Part shown: positions 24,996 through 36,706 of the stretch, one piece after another | Numbering within the stretch: the first letter of the stretch is position 1 | Layout: every line of letters starts with the position of its first letter | NCBI RefSeq assembly: GCF_020283565.1 | Contig: NC_060060.1 | Location: 310,001 to 374,000, forward strand | Direction of reading: 5' to 3' | Length of the DNA: 64,000 bases | Source: Trifolium pratense | Taxonomy: Eukaryota; Streptophyta; Magnoliopsida; Fabales; Fabaceae | Translations under genes and position numbers: made by a program | Notes under the pieces: generated by a model | Seen by the model: the letters and a program-made list of their open reading frames with translations, nothing else | The model's database searches: none | What the model was told of the DNA's origin: nothing

Positions 24996-26249
24996 AAATT
25001 ATTCTTTATACTTACAACATTTTGAGAGCTCAGAGATGAAAAGAGTTATTTTTTATTTTTCTTAAACCAAAATATAAGACTATTTTTCATAAAACACTAA
25101 GACCTCTATTTAAGGGTTATTTTCTTCTAACAATATGTATCAATGAGAAATTGAACTTTAAACTAAATAATTAAGGGAACTTAAATATTTTTTCATTTGT
25201 AACATACTATGTTTGTTAAATAATTAAGTTCAGTTATATTCGAAGATAAGTCAACCGGATACCCATGACTTAGCTCATAACTCATTTTTATGTTAGTTTC
25301 CAATTTTTCGATTATTGCCTACCTTATATTACAAAAATACTATTATGAATTAAATGATATGAGTTTGTTCTCTTCAAGAGCAAAAAAAAATTCATTGAAT
25401 ATAAAAAAATTGAAAGTTACTGCATTGTCTTAAAATTTTAAAACGATTTTTTTTTTTAGTTAAAACTTTTACTTTTGTTAGTATTTTTATTTTTATAACT
25501 ATTGCTTTGAGACACTATTTAGCGTGCACTTTCGTGGAATCCAATAATTCAGAATTCGATCGTAAGATAAGTAAAATTCAGCAAAATATTATTTCCACAA
25601 AAAATGGAACACGAACTCTCTTGAATAATTTGTTCAATTTGTTTTAAAGAGAGTTTGTTAACTATTTGAGTTCAATATTTTGGTTATTTATAATGCAACT
25701 TTTCATAAACTAAAATAATTCTTTTACACTTATGAATATTGATTGAAACCAACTATTGTGGCATAAAAAAATGAGAAAACATACAAATAAGATAACTTTT
25801 GTCGTTGAATTTAACGTGGTCCCATAAATGATGCCATTAAAGTTAGATCAAAAGTTATGGGTCATGTCACTTGTCTCCAACCAAGTATCCAACTCAAATT
25901 TAGTGTCACAATTAAAAATACGGAAGTGAATTAGTTACAGTCGACTTTTTAATGTAGTCGTTTTTTAAATTATGATTGAACGATTTAAACGAAATACAAC
26001 TAATAATTAATACTATTTTCGTCATAAATTATAAGATCCTGTTTGACAAAAATATACTATTAGTTTATTTTGTTTTGACCGTATTTTTTATTAATATATA
26101 AATGTAAATATTAGCATAAAAGATCTTGTTCAATTTGTTTTGATGAGTAATTTTAAAATATTAATTTTTTATATTTTTACGAATAGACGATTAAATATAC
26201 TAGTGATCAAAATTGTGCATTGACGTACGTGCAGTGGTCAAACATGGTC
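24996..26249. other. AT-rich stretch without a supported gene
   Basis: Nothing recognised between the mosaic TRIM and the inverted LTR. Confidence 0.5.
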
Positions 26250-26385
26250 TGATGGTGGCTCTGCAAGTGCACAGAATCGCAACCAAGTAATAAAGTGATA
26301 AGTTATCGTTCTCCACAGGAACTGTGCCAAAGTTACTAGTTTCGCTTTGGAATTAGGATAGTTTGCCTTCGTTTTGGTGTTTGGA

Positions 26386-26582
26386 GGATAGTTGTGCTGA
26401 TAAAATAAATTGCAGGAAAATAAACATTACCGACGAGCATTTTCCAGAGGGCCCTTGGCCGCCAATAATGCATGCAATTGTGGCGAATTTTGTGCATTAT
26501 TGAGGGCTTTTGGCCCTCAATAAACCCTTGTTTTCTTGTAGTGAGATAGTTGTGCTGATAAAATACATTGCAGGAAAATAAA
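26386..26582. repeat. 38-bp direct repeat bracketing a CACTA-like remnant
   Basis: The segment GATAGTTGTGCTGATAAAAT and the following 18 bp occur at about 26387-26424 and again at about 26545-26582. Between them lies about 120 bp ending TTTTCTTGTAGTG, the reverse of the CACTACAAGAAAA terminus of CACTA transposons. It looks like an excised or internally deleted CACTA element plus repair. Confidence 0.5.
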
Positions 26583-26765
26583 TGACTGAAAGAATAAATA
26601 AATAAAAGGTGCGTGTGTGTCCACGCGGGGTGGTTAACTATTTTCGAATCCCTCCCTTACTCCTGTTTGGTGGTTAATTCCTTTGTTTCCCTCTATCAGG
26701 ATTAATCTTCTAAAATAGGTTCGGAAGCACTCGTTCCCTATTTCTATTACAAACTGTTCAGAGTC

Positions 26766-27541
26766 TGTTGGAACAAAATTGAGATTTAAAATTTCCCCTA
26801 TGGTTATTAAAGGTTTTGATGATAACAAAGTTTTAAATGTACAATTGGAGTTACTAAAATTTGTTTTAAAGTATACAGAATTATTTTGAAGATAAGTTCT
26901 GAAGATATGCCAGAAGATGACCATTCAGAAGTTCTAAAGGCTCAGAGGATACCAACGTTCAGAAGTTGTAATCTTCAGAAGTTGTAAGCCTCAGGAGTTG
27001 AAAACTCAGAAGATGATAAACCTCTGTACAAATCTTTAATCTTTATGAAGACCGAGTTATTTGGTTTGAATCATTGTATCAATACGTTTATCAACGACGA
27101 AAGCGACTATACAAGTGGTTCAGGACATCTCTGAAGCTCTTGTTCTGTCATACTCTGATAGTTCTTAAAACACTTGTAACTTATCATACTTGTGTTTATT
27201 TAAGTCTTAGGTGTATTTCTATACTTTCATTTTGTAAACCTCTGTGTTTATTAGAAGTCTCTTGTTTACATAACTTGAGCATTTGAGTAGGAAGTCTTTT
27301 GTTAGTTTAACTTGAGAAAGTAGTTGTAATCTTGGTGATTATTTTTAGTGAAACTCTCTTGGAAGTGCAACAGTACTGAACTACCCTCGATTTGTGAGAG
27401 GAACCGGTATAAATTCCTGTGTGTTCATCTCTACTCTCTATCCTCTTACATTGTGCTTTAGTTTTATCCGCTGCTATCTCGAAAAAATTTTAAAATACTA
27501 AAACACAATTCAACCCCCCTTCTTATGTTTTTCCACCTTCA
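26766..27541 (+). mobile_element. Solo LTR, Ty1/copia-like, nested in the older LTR
   Basis: Starts TGTTGGAACAAAATTG and ends TTTTTCCACCTTCA; flanked by GAGTC (26761-26765) and GAGCC (27542-27546). Near the end is ACACAATTCAACCCCCC, typical of copia (SIRE/Maximus-like) LTRs. The host LTR sequence resumes on both sides. Confidence 0.65.
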
Positions 27542-28418
27542 GAGCCTAGTTTAGGTTGCCCTACTCTGCTTAAATATCATAGCCCCAGCCGGTTCCACTT
27601 TTTCGTTACAAACTTTGGTATCATTACCTTTAAGGCTCAATGTGTCACAAGCTGTCACATGTGCCTAAACTAGTCCTAACTCTGCCTCGGGTAGAATTTA
27701 TCGTTCTAGACTAAGCTTTTAGTCCTATACTAAGACCTCAGATACTAGCTTCGTTAGGGATAACTAGCTTCGTTGGGATAACTAGCTTCGTTAGGGATAC
27801 TAGTCCTAACTCTCACGTTGGACCTTAGCACACCGTCTTTCGTTAGGTATAACTAGCTTCGTTTCCTATCCGATATCCACTAGCTCCTTAGATTTTATTC
27901 TAATGTGATCAGTATTAAAATAAATATAAAACCAGACGATAAAAGAGTTTGAAAGTAGAAACAATTGAATTTATACCCAAATTATACAAAACCAAGCATT
28001 CGTAAGGGAGTTCAACGACTCCACCTAACCTAGGAAAAATAAATTACAAAGACAGAAAAAAAAGGAACCTTATTGGCCTTGGAGTTCCTTGGCCTCCTCG
28101 CCTCCTCCTTAGAGTTCTCCTAACTCTCTTTTTAGTATCACTATTGTTGAGTGATTTCTGAATGAATAATAGTGGAGGCGGAAGACTCTATTTATAGTTT
28201 TTCAGCTGGGTTTGAGCTTTTTCTGCGCGTCCATCGCACCCATCATGGCCACGATGGCGTGTAATTTTTCCTCATCGTGGCCACGATGGATCATATCGTG
28301 GTACGATGGAAGATCTTCTCCAGATTTTCTGCTTTCTCCAACTGCCTTCCATCGTGCCACGATGACAAGTCATTGTGGTACGATGGTAAAGATTTGTTGC
28401 AAATTTTCTTCATTTTGT

Positions 28419-28624
28419 TGAAATTCTGGCAGGCTGGCGGACAGATGCTGTGACAGATGCTACAACATCTTATACCAGTACATAACACAATAGACAAGTT
28501 AAATAAAGTGCATAACGTAAATAACACAGGTTATTTGTTAACCCAGTTCAGTGTAAACACACCTAATCTAGGGGATACCAATCCAGGAAGGAAATCCACT
28601 ATAATAGTGTTAGTTCAAAGCCCT
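28419..28624 (-). mobile_element. Truncated LTR fragment related to the 42.2-kb solo LTR
   Basis: Begins TGAAATTCTGGCA, like the LTR at 42171, and shares TTTGTTAACCCAGTTCAG and TTAGTTCAAAGCCCTCAA in the same order. Similarity stops at about 28624. It cuts off the older LTR at 28418. Confidence 0.6.
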
Positions 28625-28783
28625 CAAGGAAAATTACATAAAGTGATCTTCAAATATTATAGCATTTACGATCGGCTAAATAAAAAACTTGCTACCAAAT
28701 TTGGGGTGTACTTGATAATATAATATTTGAAATTATAGCAGCATTTGACATAAATATATAAAAAGAAATAAATAATAGAAAGA

Positions 28784-28837
28784 GATTTGTACTTTTTGCA
28801 CCCCCTAGATTCACTCAGTCACCCCCCTGAAATTACC
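28784..28837 (+). repeat. Left terminal inverted repeat of the MULE
   Basis: Starts immediately after the 9-bp duplication. It aligns to the reverse complement of the right end with conserved ACTTTT(T/C)GCACCCCC and CCCCCTGA blocks. Confidence 0.85.
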
Positions 28838-28957
28838 ATAATATCCTTCTCGCTAGCTAGCCCGCGAGCAGCTGCCCACCGCATGGATAGTGAGGATCAA
28901 AATAAGTGACTGTTTGGAAGTGGTCTCACCCGCTAGAATGTATTTTGAAAACACTAC

Positions 28958-29324
28958 GTTCGCTTTGTATACAGCGAAAACAAATATTTGTTCGCTTTCT
29001 TGCAAGCGAACGTCTTCCATATATATATGCATGGACCTTTAGACACAAACAGTGTACACTTTCTCATCAGCTTCTTTTTCCTCTCCAAACCCTTACCAAA
29101 ACCAGCGATTTTGGCCAAGGAGGTGTTTCAAGGTCACAATCTAACCATCAAAGAGCTCCACGACCATCCCAATGAGTTGAATGCAAAGGTAATGTTACTC
29201 TAAAACCTTTCTCTTTCGTTTTGCAAAGTATTTCGTTTACATCACGTCAAACATATTTTGCAGGTAGAGTTCGCTCAGTAGATAGCGAGCCTACATGAAA
29301 TGGTTCGCGTCCTAGGTAGCGAAC
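28958..29324. repeat. Two pairs of 22-bp palindromic units (MULE 5' region)
   Basis: Pairs at 28958-28979 / 28990-29011 and 29269-29290 / 29303-29324, with periods of 32 and 34 bp. All follow GTTCGC-N10-GCGA. The second pair lies in what looks like a 5' intron. Confidence 0.8.
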
Positions 29325-29377
29325 ATGTTTGGGACTGAAATTAACTACTTTGTTATTTCCATTTTAATTCAGGGAGT

Positions 29378-32300
29378 GTGATGGATGATTCAAATACACG
29401 CAAATTAGGGGGTGTGACTGAACAAAGTAATGTTGATGCAAAGCCGCCCAACGAACCACGCAATGTTGTGCCTCTTCCTCTTCCTCCTCCTCCACCTCTT
29501 CCTCCTCCTAAATTGATTTTCGCATCCAATTTACAACGGCAACAATGTTTGATAATCGCGCACAAATGCTTAAATGGGTTAGTGAGTTAGCATATTCGTT
29601 AGGTTTCGTTACCGTGATTGTAAAGTCTAATAATGGGGCTATTGGTAGAAAGGGATATGTACATATTGGATGTCGGAGAGGCGGTATATATCGGGAGTAC
29701 CCCCATAAGAAAAGCGAACAAAAGATGACGTTAAAGTGTGGTTGTCCGTTCAAATTGAAGAGTTATCTGTTGAGTAGCGGACAATGGAGTTTAAATGTTG
29801 TCAATGGTGAACACAAACACGAGATGGCTAAAGATTTTCAAGGTCATTAATATGTTGAGAGGCTTCTACCATAAGAGAAGGAATTGGTCCGTGAACTGAC
29901 AGAAAATATGGCACTCCCGCGGAATATCATGACGACACTGAAGAAGAGGCGGCCACAGGCAGCTACAACGATGAAAGATATTTACAATATACGTTGTAGA
30001 ATGAATATGGCTATTCGGGGTTCAAGAATAGAGATGCAACATCTCATGAAGTGTATGACCGAAGGCAAGTACTTGTATAGCCACAAAGTTATTCCCGGGA
30101 CTGAAACGATGAGCGATATTTTTTTGGCCCATCCGGACTCGGTTAAGATCTTTAATACGTTTTCAACTGTGCTTATGATGGATTCGACTTACAAGACAAA
30201 CAAGTAACGACTCTCACTATTTGAAATTGTTGGTTCAACTTCAACCGGAAGGACTTACCCCGTAGGAGAAGGAAGATAACTTTGTATGGGCATTACAAAG
30301 CGTCCGCGGGATTTTGCGTCGTCAAGACGACATGAAGATCATTGTCACCGACCGGGACCAAGCTCTTATGAATGCGGTCAACATTGTTTTTCCCAAATGC
30401 ACTCCTTTACTTTGTCGGTACCACATTCAAATGAACATCAAGACAAACTTTATAAAAAAGGCAAAATTGGGCAAAAAAGTGAGAATACGCACAGTATGGA
30501 GACACTTGAAGATACTTTGGGAAAACATAGTAGACTCCGAAATAGAGGATGAATATAATTCTTGCTTGACGACTTTCAAAGAATGTTGTCAACAATGGCC
30601 CGAGTTCGTTGCATATGTTGAGGGCACAATACTAGGTCCGATTAAGGAAAAGTTTGTGAGGTTGTGGACAGACCGCGTTATGAATTTTGGTAACACCATC
30701 ACAAATAGAGCCGAGTCATCTCATGCGAGATTGAAAAAATACTTGATGAACAGTTTAGGTGACATTTGTAAAAATTGGGAAAAGATGGATAACATGCTCA
30801 ACAATATATTAATCCAGTGCCAGAAGGAGTTTCAACAGAGCATCATTTTTAGAGATCAAAATTTGACGGGAAAGGTGTTGTGGTCCCATTTACAAGAAAA
30901 TGTTTTAAGAGAAACAATTAAACACTCAATAGATGAGGTTCGTCGGGCAGAGTCGGTTGGTACGGAAAAGACGAAGTGCAGATGTCTCTTAAAGTCAACA
31001 ATGGGGTTGTCGTGTGTTGACAACCAACTATATGACATTTTTAGTAGTAGATTAGTATAGTTTTTATAGTAAATAAAGACCAAAAGCAAGGAAATACCAG
31101 GAAAAGTGAAGACACAAGGACCGGAAGCAAGAAAAATGGATAAAGCAGCAAAAAAGGGCAAAAATGTAATAAAGAAAGCGCACCATCGTACCCACGATGA
31201 ACCTGGGTGTGGCGCGATGAGAAGAAGGATAAAATTGAAGAAAATCTGTTTAAAATCTTTACCATCGTGGCACAATGATGACTTGAAAAATAAGCAGAAA
31301 ATCTTCCATCGTACCACAATAGAATCCACCGTGGCCACGATGAGGCAAAAATACACGCCATCGTGGCCACGATGAGTGCAATGGAGCGCAGAAAAAAAGC
31401 CTAAATCCAGCTGTAAAACTATAAATAGAGTCTTTCTCCTTCACTATTATTCATCCCACAATATTTAGAGCATTGAATATTCACAAGAGAGTTAGGAGAA
31501 CTCTAAGAAGGAGGCAAGGAGGCCAAGGAACTCTAAGGCCAATAAGGTTCTTTCCTTTCTGTTCTTGTAATTTATTTTTCATAGGTTAGGTGGAGTCGAG
31601 AAACTCCCTTACGAATGCTTGGTTATAGTATTTATATTAGTTATTTATATAAATTCAATTATTTCTATTTTTCAAAATTCTTTTGATTGTCTGGTTTTAG
31701 TTATTTTAATCTTGATCACATTAGAATAAAATCTAAGGACCTAGTGGATATCACATAGGAAACGAAGCTAGTAATCCCGAACGAAGGACAGCTTGCTAGG
31801 CCAACATGAGACTATTAAGTTCAGTATCTGAGGTCTTAGTTTAGGATTGGAACAGAACGATAATTTCTACCTTGCAGAGTATGCCTCTAGGTAGGTGACT
31901 AGTTTTAGGAAAACGTGACAACTTATATTTTAGGGGTCACCAGGGTGATGAGACCTACGTTTCGACAACAAAGTGGAGTCCTGGATAATGGTGTCTAAAT
32001 AAAGTAAAGGTAACATTTAGCCGGGCTCTGTAGAGCGTGTAATAGGAATATGCACAGATAAAGACTTCACACCTATTCTCAATAGTCTAAATCCTAGGGT
32101 AGGGAAATAATTGAGCAACTAAGCAGGATTAAGGGAGGAATCCGACCACACTTAACCACCCCGTGTGGTCACACACACCTTTACTTTTCAATTATTTATT
32201 TTCTGTCATTTATTTCCTGCAATTTACTAAAGTACCCGCAAAGATACCTTCTTAAATACACAAAGCGAAGGCAAATATTCATATTCCTAAGCGAAGCTAG

Positions 32301-32544
32301 AAACCTTGGCACAATCCCTGTGGAGAACGATAAACTTATCACTTTATTACTTGGTAGCGATTCTGTGCACTTGCAGAACCACCGTCACCGTGCGCGTGCT
32401 GACTTGCAAGACCGTCAATGAAGGCAAAGCGATTAGTTTGAATGACATCCACAGTCATTGGAAGCGGTTGAAATTTGACGCTGATCATTTATGCAAGGAA
32501 GAAAATGCCGATTTATCCCTCTTGCCAGAAATAGAAGCTTACAG
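29378..32544 (+). pseudogene. FAR1-domain MULE transposase, decayed and split by a solo LTR
   Basis: Transposase of the MULE/FAR1 family. Order of parts: a short proline-rich N-terminal stretch (29378-29513), then after a frame change a FAR1-type zinc-binding domain (29545-29847) with LKCGCPFKL and a C-terminal HKH. The DDE core follows, with Asp in LMMDSTYKTNK (about 30181), Asp in IIVTDRDQALMNA (about 30350) and Glu in NRAESSHARLKKY (about 30710). The SWIM zinc finger begins KCRCLLKSTMGLSC at about 30976. The solo LTR at 31015-32387 cuts the SWIM motif; reading resumes at 32388 with CAC and NEGKAISLNDIHSHWKRLK. Stops at about 29848, 29869, 30205 and 30262 and a lost base near 32400 break it further. 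The last exon here ends at 32544 with a GTATTA donor. A possible 5' leader exon ends near 29189 (AAAG before GTAATG), with its acceptor near 29372. It is not functional. Confidence 0.85.
31015..32387 (+). mobile_element. Solo LTR inserted in the MULE transposase
   Basis: A 1373-bp segment starting TGTTGAC and ending CCGTCA, flanked by TCGTG (31010-31014) and CCGTG (32388-32392), a 5-bp target duplication with one difference. Most of it is found again, inverted, at 26250-28418. The 3' end (GGAGAACGATAAACTTATCA, then GTGCACTTGCAG) resembles LTR ends of plant Ty3/gypsy elements of the Tat/Athila type, from memory. There is no internal coding region. It carries several CATCGTGGCCACGATG-like palindromes. 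Confidence 0.75.
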
Positions 32545-32798
32545 GTATTACATATACACATTTATTTTCTGTTTATGTTGACGGCTGTTAATATGATGTG
32601 TCTTAAATTAAGACTTAACAAGTGAAATAAATTATGTCCGGCCTCTGTTAACTACTTCTGCTTCTGTTACTGATCTAGTTCGCTCCCTGCACAACGAACA
32701 TGGGGGGTGTTCGCGATGTACGAAGCGAACATCGGAGGTGTTCACTTTGTGGAATGCGAACCCTATCAGTACCAGAACAACTGCATTCTTTTTAATAG
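32545..32798 (+). other. Probable intron of the MULE gene holding two 22-bp palindromes
   Basis: Bounded by CAG before GTATTA and TTTAATAG before TGTATT. Splicing keeps the frame across the junction. It contains palindromic units at 32678-32699 and 32709-32730, 31 bp apart. Confidence 0.55.
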
Positions 32799-33810
32799 TG
32801 TATTAAATGTTTTACCTCTTCGGGAAATGTTCAAGAATGCTGACCACGACATGAAGGTCCATATAAAAGAAAGGTTCAGACAATTTGTGTATCCGGAGAC
32901 GACCACTATGTGCCCACCTCCAAGCCAAGTGAAAACTAAAGGTGCGTCGAGAGGTTGGGCAAATAGGCCAAGTTGTACTCCAGAGGAGCGGTCTACAAAG
33001 CGTTCTCCTTCTTTATTCGAGCATGCAGAGTCTCGGCATGATCAATCTCAACTATCGGAGGGACGACAAAAAAGTTCACGAAAATGCAGTCAGTCATCGC
33101 CAAACCCGGCACGAGTTCCGAAAACAAAACCTTCTTGGCCCAACTTGGGACAGTTGCCTCTTTTCATGCATCCGTTTATTGAAAACGTCCAAGATTTTGA
33201 ATCGGACGGACACTGTGGATTTCGGGCTGTTGCTAGGCTAATAGGGGAATCTGCAGATTCACACAGTATGATCCGTCTTGATTTGTCAATTGAACTTGAG
33301 AAGAACAAGAAAAGATATATAGAAGTGTTTGGTTCCGAAGAAAAATACAATGTAATCAATTATGCTATTATTCCGGAAACTCTTGGACCGGCACTTGAGG
33401 ACAAGTGGATGATCATGCCCGACATGGGATTTTTAATAGCATAAAAGTACAAATATGCAGTTGTCTTACTAACTGGTAACGGGATTTCTGAAACATATTT
33501 CCCTTTAGAAGGTGAACTGTCATGTAGAGATAAACTAATGTGCCTCGGATGGGTAAACCGCAACCATTTCATGCAAGTAACATTAAAGCTGGACAGTCCA
33601 ATACCTCTAACCAATAAAATGTGGGTGCGACACCATTTAAAATCTGCTCACAATTGGCCGAGTAGATATGCTCATCATATGGAAAAGTATACCAAACTAA
33701 AGCTTGCTCACGATGGACCGGTGGTTAGAGATAAAATTAAAGTGCTGATACCCCTTGACGACGACAACGTTGCAGACGACCTTTTTGATGCGGATCTAAC
33801 AAATGATTAG
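32799..33810 (+). pseudogene. OTU-like cysteine protease domain at the C-terminus of the MULE protein
   Basis: This is the last exon of the transposase gene. If the intron is 32545-32798 (GTATTA to AATAG), the frame continues smoothly from the transposase into VLNVLPLREMFKN. A linker contains TTMCPPPSQVKTKG and EERSTKRSPS, which resemble other plant FAR1-OTU fusions I recall. The OTU core follows: the Cys nucleophile lies in SDGHCGFRAVARLIG (about 33207-33250) and the candidate catalytic His in GWVNRNHFMQV (about 33550-33580). OTU proteins remove ubiquitin; the role inside a transposon is unknown. One TAA at 33442-33444 interrupts the domain between the Cys and the His, but the same frame continues open to TAG at 33808-33810. 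A one-stop lesion suggests recent decay. If translation starts separately at 32707, a 245-aa stub lacking the His would result. Confidence 0.8.
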
Positions 33811-34041
33811 ATTTGTTTAGTTTAAAAGTGTACATCGATCGTTAGACTAATCACTTTAACCACTTTTTGATTTTTTTGGCGTAAATTGGTTAAAGTACAA
33901 AATGTAAATCACTCCTCACATTAATATATAAATATATGAAGTGATATTTTGGTATTAAAAGATTGTTTAATTTAAGTTTTTAATTTTTCTTTAAATGATT
34001 AGATCATGCAACTCTGTTTTAGCATGATTTTATCTTGAAGG

Positions 34042-34157
34042 GTTTCGCTATTTAGGGAGCGAGCGAGGACACCATTCGCAGGTTATGGAGTGAGCGGGCG
34101 CATTGTTCGCTGCGTGCTACGCGAGCGGACAAACCGTTCGCTACGTAGTCAGCGAAC
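34042..34157. repeat. Cluster of four 22-bp palindromic units (MULE 3' region)
   Basis: Units at 34042, 34074, 34105 and 34136, each 22 bp with TTCGC near the left and GCGA(A/G)C near the right end, with periods of 32, 31 and 31 bp. The last one, GTTCGCTACGTAGTCAGCGAAC, is the best palindrome. Confidence 0.85.
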
Positions 34158-34192
34158 GTTGCGCTGCAAATTGACAGAAGAAGAGTCTCAAA

Positions 34193-34321
<129 letters not shown>

Positions 34322-34897
34322 ATTAAGACTTTGCAATAACAATAATTTTATTGATATCCATTACAAGAAAACAAAACTACATTAGACAAAAATAATACAT
34401 TATTTAATCAAATGGGAAACACACGAGGAATGAGCTTTAGACAAAAATAATATATTATTCAGCGCCTCCATTTGAAGCAATGGGACACTCTCATTTGTGC
34501 ATGGGAGAGCTCCATTTGTGTGGTCCAAGTGTAAACTTGGTACCATCGATCAGTTTAGCCGGAGGGGATATTCGGCAAAGCCTACCTGCCTCCACCACTT
34601 CCCCACCGGCCATTTCGATTACTTATAACTTTCTAAAAAAAAAAAAACTTAAAAAAAACAACATAACAACCTAATAACACCTATCAAAACTTAAAAAAAA
34701 AAAATGAAAAATGAGAGAATGAGGGAGAAGGATAGAATGGTGGAGAGAATATGGCATATTTGGTGCCTATTTATAGAATTGTTGATCAATTCTCATTGGC
34801 TGGAGCAATGGCACGGCCAAGCATGTGTCCAATCACGTTTGGCCAGGTGTCATTCTCCTTTGACTGCATGGGGGACTGTTTTTTCAGTTGCCGACTA

Positions 34898-34999
34898 GTT
34901 CGCCGTCTAGGGAGCGAACACTTGCTATCGCTAATCACAAAGCGAACAGTGTTGTAGAAGTTTTCGGCATTTTACACCCTCGCTTGACAAGTAGCGAGA
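34898..34999. repeat. Three 22-bp palindromic units near the right end of the MULE
   Basis: Units at 34898-34919 (GTTCGC-N10-GCGAAC exact), 34926-34947 and 34978-34999 (weaker). They lie within 165 bp of the terminus, where transposase binding sites would be expected. Confidence 0.75.
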
Positions 35000-35010
35000 G
35001 GGGTAGTCTA

Positions 35011-35061
35011 GGGATATCAGGGGGTGCTCACTTCTGCCGGGGGGTGCGAAAAGTAAATTTC
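35011..35061 (-). repeat. Right terminal inverted repeat of the MULE
   Basis: Ends exactly at the second ATAGAAAGA copy. It shares the GCACCCCC and CACCCCCTGA blocks with the left end. Confidence 0.85.
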
Positions 35062-35117
35062 ATAGAAAGATAGATTGGCCAGTCATATGCATAATTGGGC
35101 TTGAGGAAAGAGGGCAG

Positions 35118-35749
35118 GAGTATTCCTTTTCGCGCCCCTCGAATTTATCAAGCAGCGCCCCTGAACTTCTCAAATGCACCTGAAATTTTAATTTTATCCC
35201 CTCGCAGGTTAGGTTGCGAGTGTGTAACTAGTAAAAATTGGGAGAAAAAAATCGCTTCCTAGGATGTGAACTGAGTTCGCTACCTACGATGCGAACCTTA
35301 TAAAAATCAATTTTTTTTGTCATCTTCACCCTTCTAGGAGGAGGAGAAAGAAACCCGATAGATTCACTGGTCTGGAATTTCAATTCCTATAGGATTATTC
35401 GGTGTGAACCTTTCCTTCACCCCCATAGGAAAATATTTTGAATGAAACAAAATATACGTTGTGTGTGTGTGGCGAATCAAAGTATGGTAATGGAAAGTGG
35501 CCAAATTTTTATAAGGTTCACTAGTAAAAGTAAAAATTGAGTTTGCACTCTAAGTAGCGAACGGTGTTTTTTCATAATATTTTCATTCATGGGGACGTGA
35601 AGGGTGGATACATTAGGATCGAGTAAAAAAAATCAATTGGCTATGTAGGGTGCGAATTGAATGTGCCACCTAGATAGTAAGAGATGTATTTTGAGTATTT
35701 CAGGAGATGCATACGTGAGAAATTGTGGGGGACACGAAAAGAAGAGCTC
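35118..35749. mobile_element. Non-autonomous MULE-like element next to the OTU-MULE
   Basis: About 632 bp. Its ends are imperfect inverted repeats: GAGTATTCCTTTTCGCGCCC on the left and, reversed, GAGCTCTTCTTTTCGTGTCC on the right, both followed further in by a CCCTGAA or TCCTGAA block, like the big MULE. It has no coding capacity and carries at least five 22-bp palindromic units (about 35200, 35250, 35275, 35541 and 35637). No clear target duplication remains. It probably used the big element's transposase. Confidence 0.6.
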
Positions 35750-36706
35750 AAAAGGTATCTCACATGACTAAAGACAACAAAATTAAGTTTCATTGACTCC
35801 AATATAAGTTAGTGTTTAAAAAGTAATAATAACAATAATAAATTACATATGAATCAAAACTCTATGACACTCTGCTAGGATTTTCATGGCTCCTTCTGCT
35901 CCAACTCCGATCTGAAACGGCAGTTTATGGCAACATAGTTGTCTCCTAAACATCATGATGGCCACGGTCGTATCTTTTCCCTAGAAGTCTCCAACTGAGA
36001 TGAAATCTCTTTGAGTTGGATCCCTCAATCGTGTGTTAATGCAGATTTTGTATGCATCAAGATTACACAAGAGGAGTAGTTGCTGTAAGAGTTTTTTCTC
36101 CCTTTCCAATAACTACAAATAGTTACAAATATAATGACAAGAGTAAATGAAAATATAATTACAAATAGTTATAAATATAATGATAAGAATATTTTATTAA
36201 CCCAATATTTCTTTAAGTTCTCCACATGATCTTGTCCCTCTATTGTACCTGTTTTTTACATTTGTTTGCACGAGAGAGTTTGTTAGATGTTGACAGGATG
36301 TTACTTCCGATACTCTTTTGTATTTTGAATTTTTTTTTCTTATTAAAAAAAAAAACAGAAGAAAAGAGAAACAAGGGACACGACGAGTTAACAGAACATT
36401 TGACCCTAGCTGAACAAATTTTGGATAACCATCTCCTCCTTCCCTAGCTGAACTTTGGCCCTTTAATCACTATGTTGTCACACAGGTCTATAATCTAGCA
36501 TGAAATTCGAATCTAATAAGCTAAAACTAAAAACTACTAATACTAATAATAAAAATAAAAAAATAATTAAAGAGAATAATACATTTTATAGTATTAGATA
36601 TGTGAGATAAGAGAAAACCTGAGATTAATAGGTGACGAACAAAGGTTGAAGAATATTGTGTGAGAAAAATGCGATAATTCAGATGGGTTGCTACTACATA
36701 AGCCTC
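35750..36706. other. No supported gene
   Basis: A short imperfect direct repeat near 36110-36190 (ACAAATAGTTACAAATATAA-like). Otherwise featureless. Confidence 0.5.

Larger units (their letters stand above)
26250..28418 (-). mobile_element. Second solo LTR of the same family, inverted, truncated and with nested insertions
   Basis: Reverse-complement match to 31220-32387: shared blocks include the GTGCACAGAATCGC end, the TTGGCCTTGGAGTTCC stretch and the CATCGTGGCCACGATG-like cluster. It lacks the first about 200 bp of the other copy because another LTR fragment begins at 28419. Inside are a CACTA-like end near 26530 and a complete 776-bp solo LTR at 26766-27541. Confidence 0.75.

Noticed and set aside
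30856..31370. Minus-strand frames of 109-166 aa
   Set aside because: Shadows of the transposase and the LTR; hydrophobic low-complexity products.
32707..33444. Independent 245-aa gene
   Set aside because: Its first codons lie in a probable intron with the palindromic units, and the domain continues past the stop at 33442; it is part of the MULE gene.
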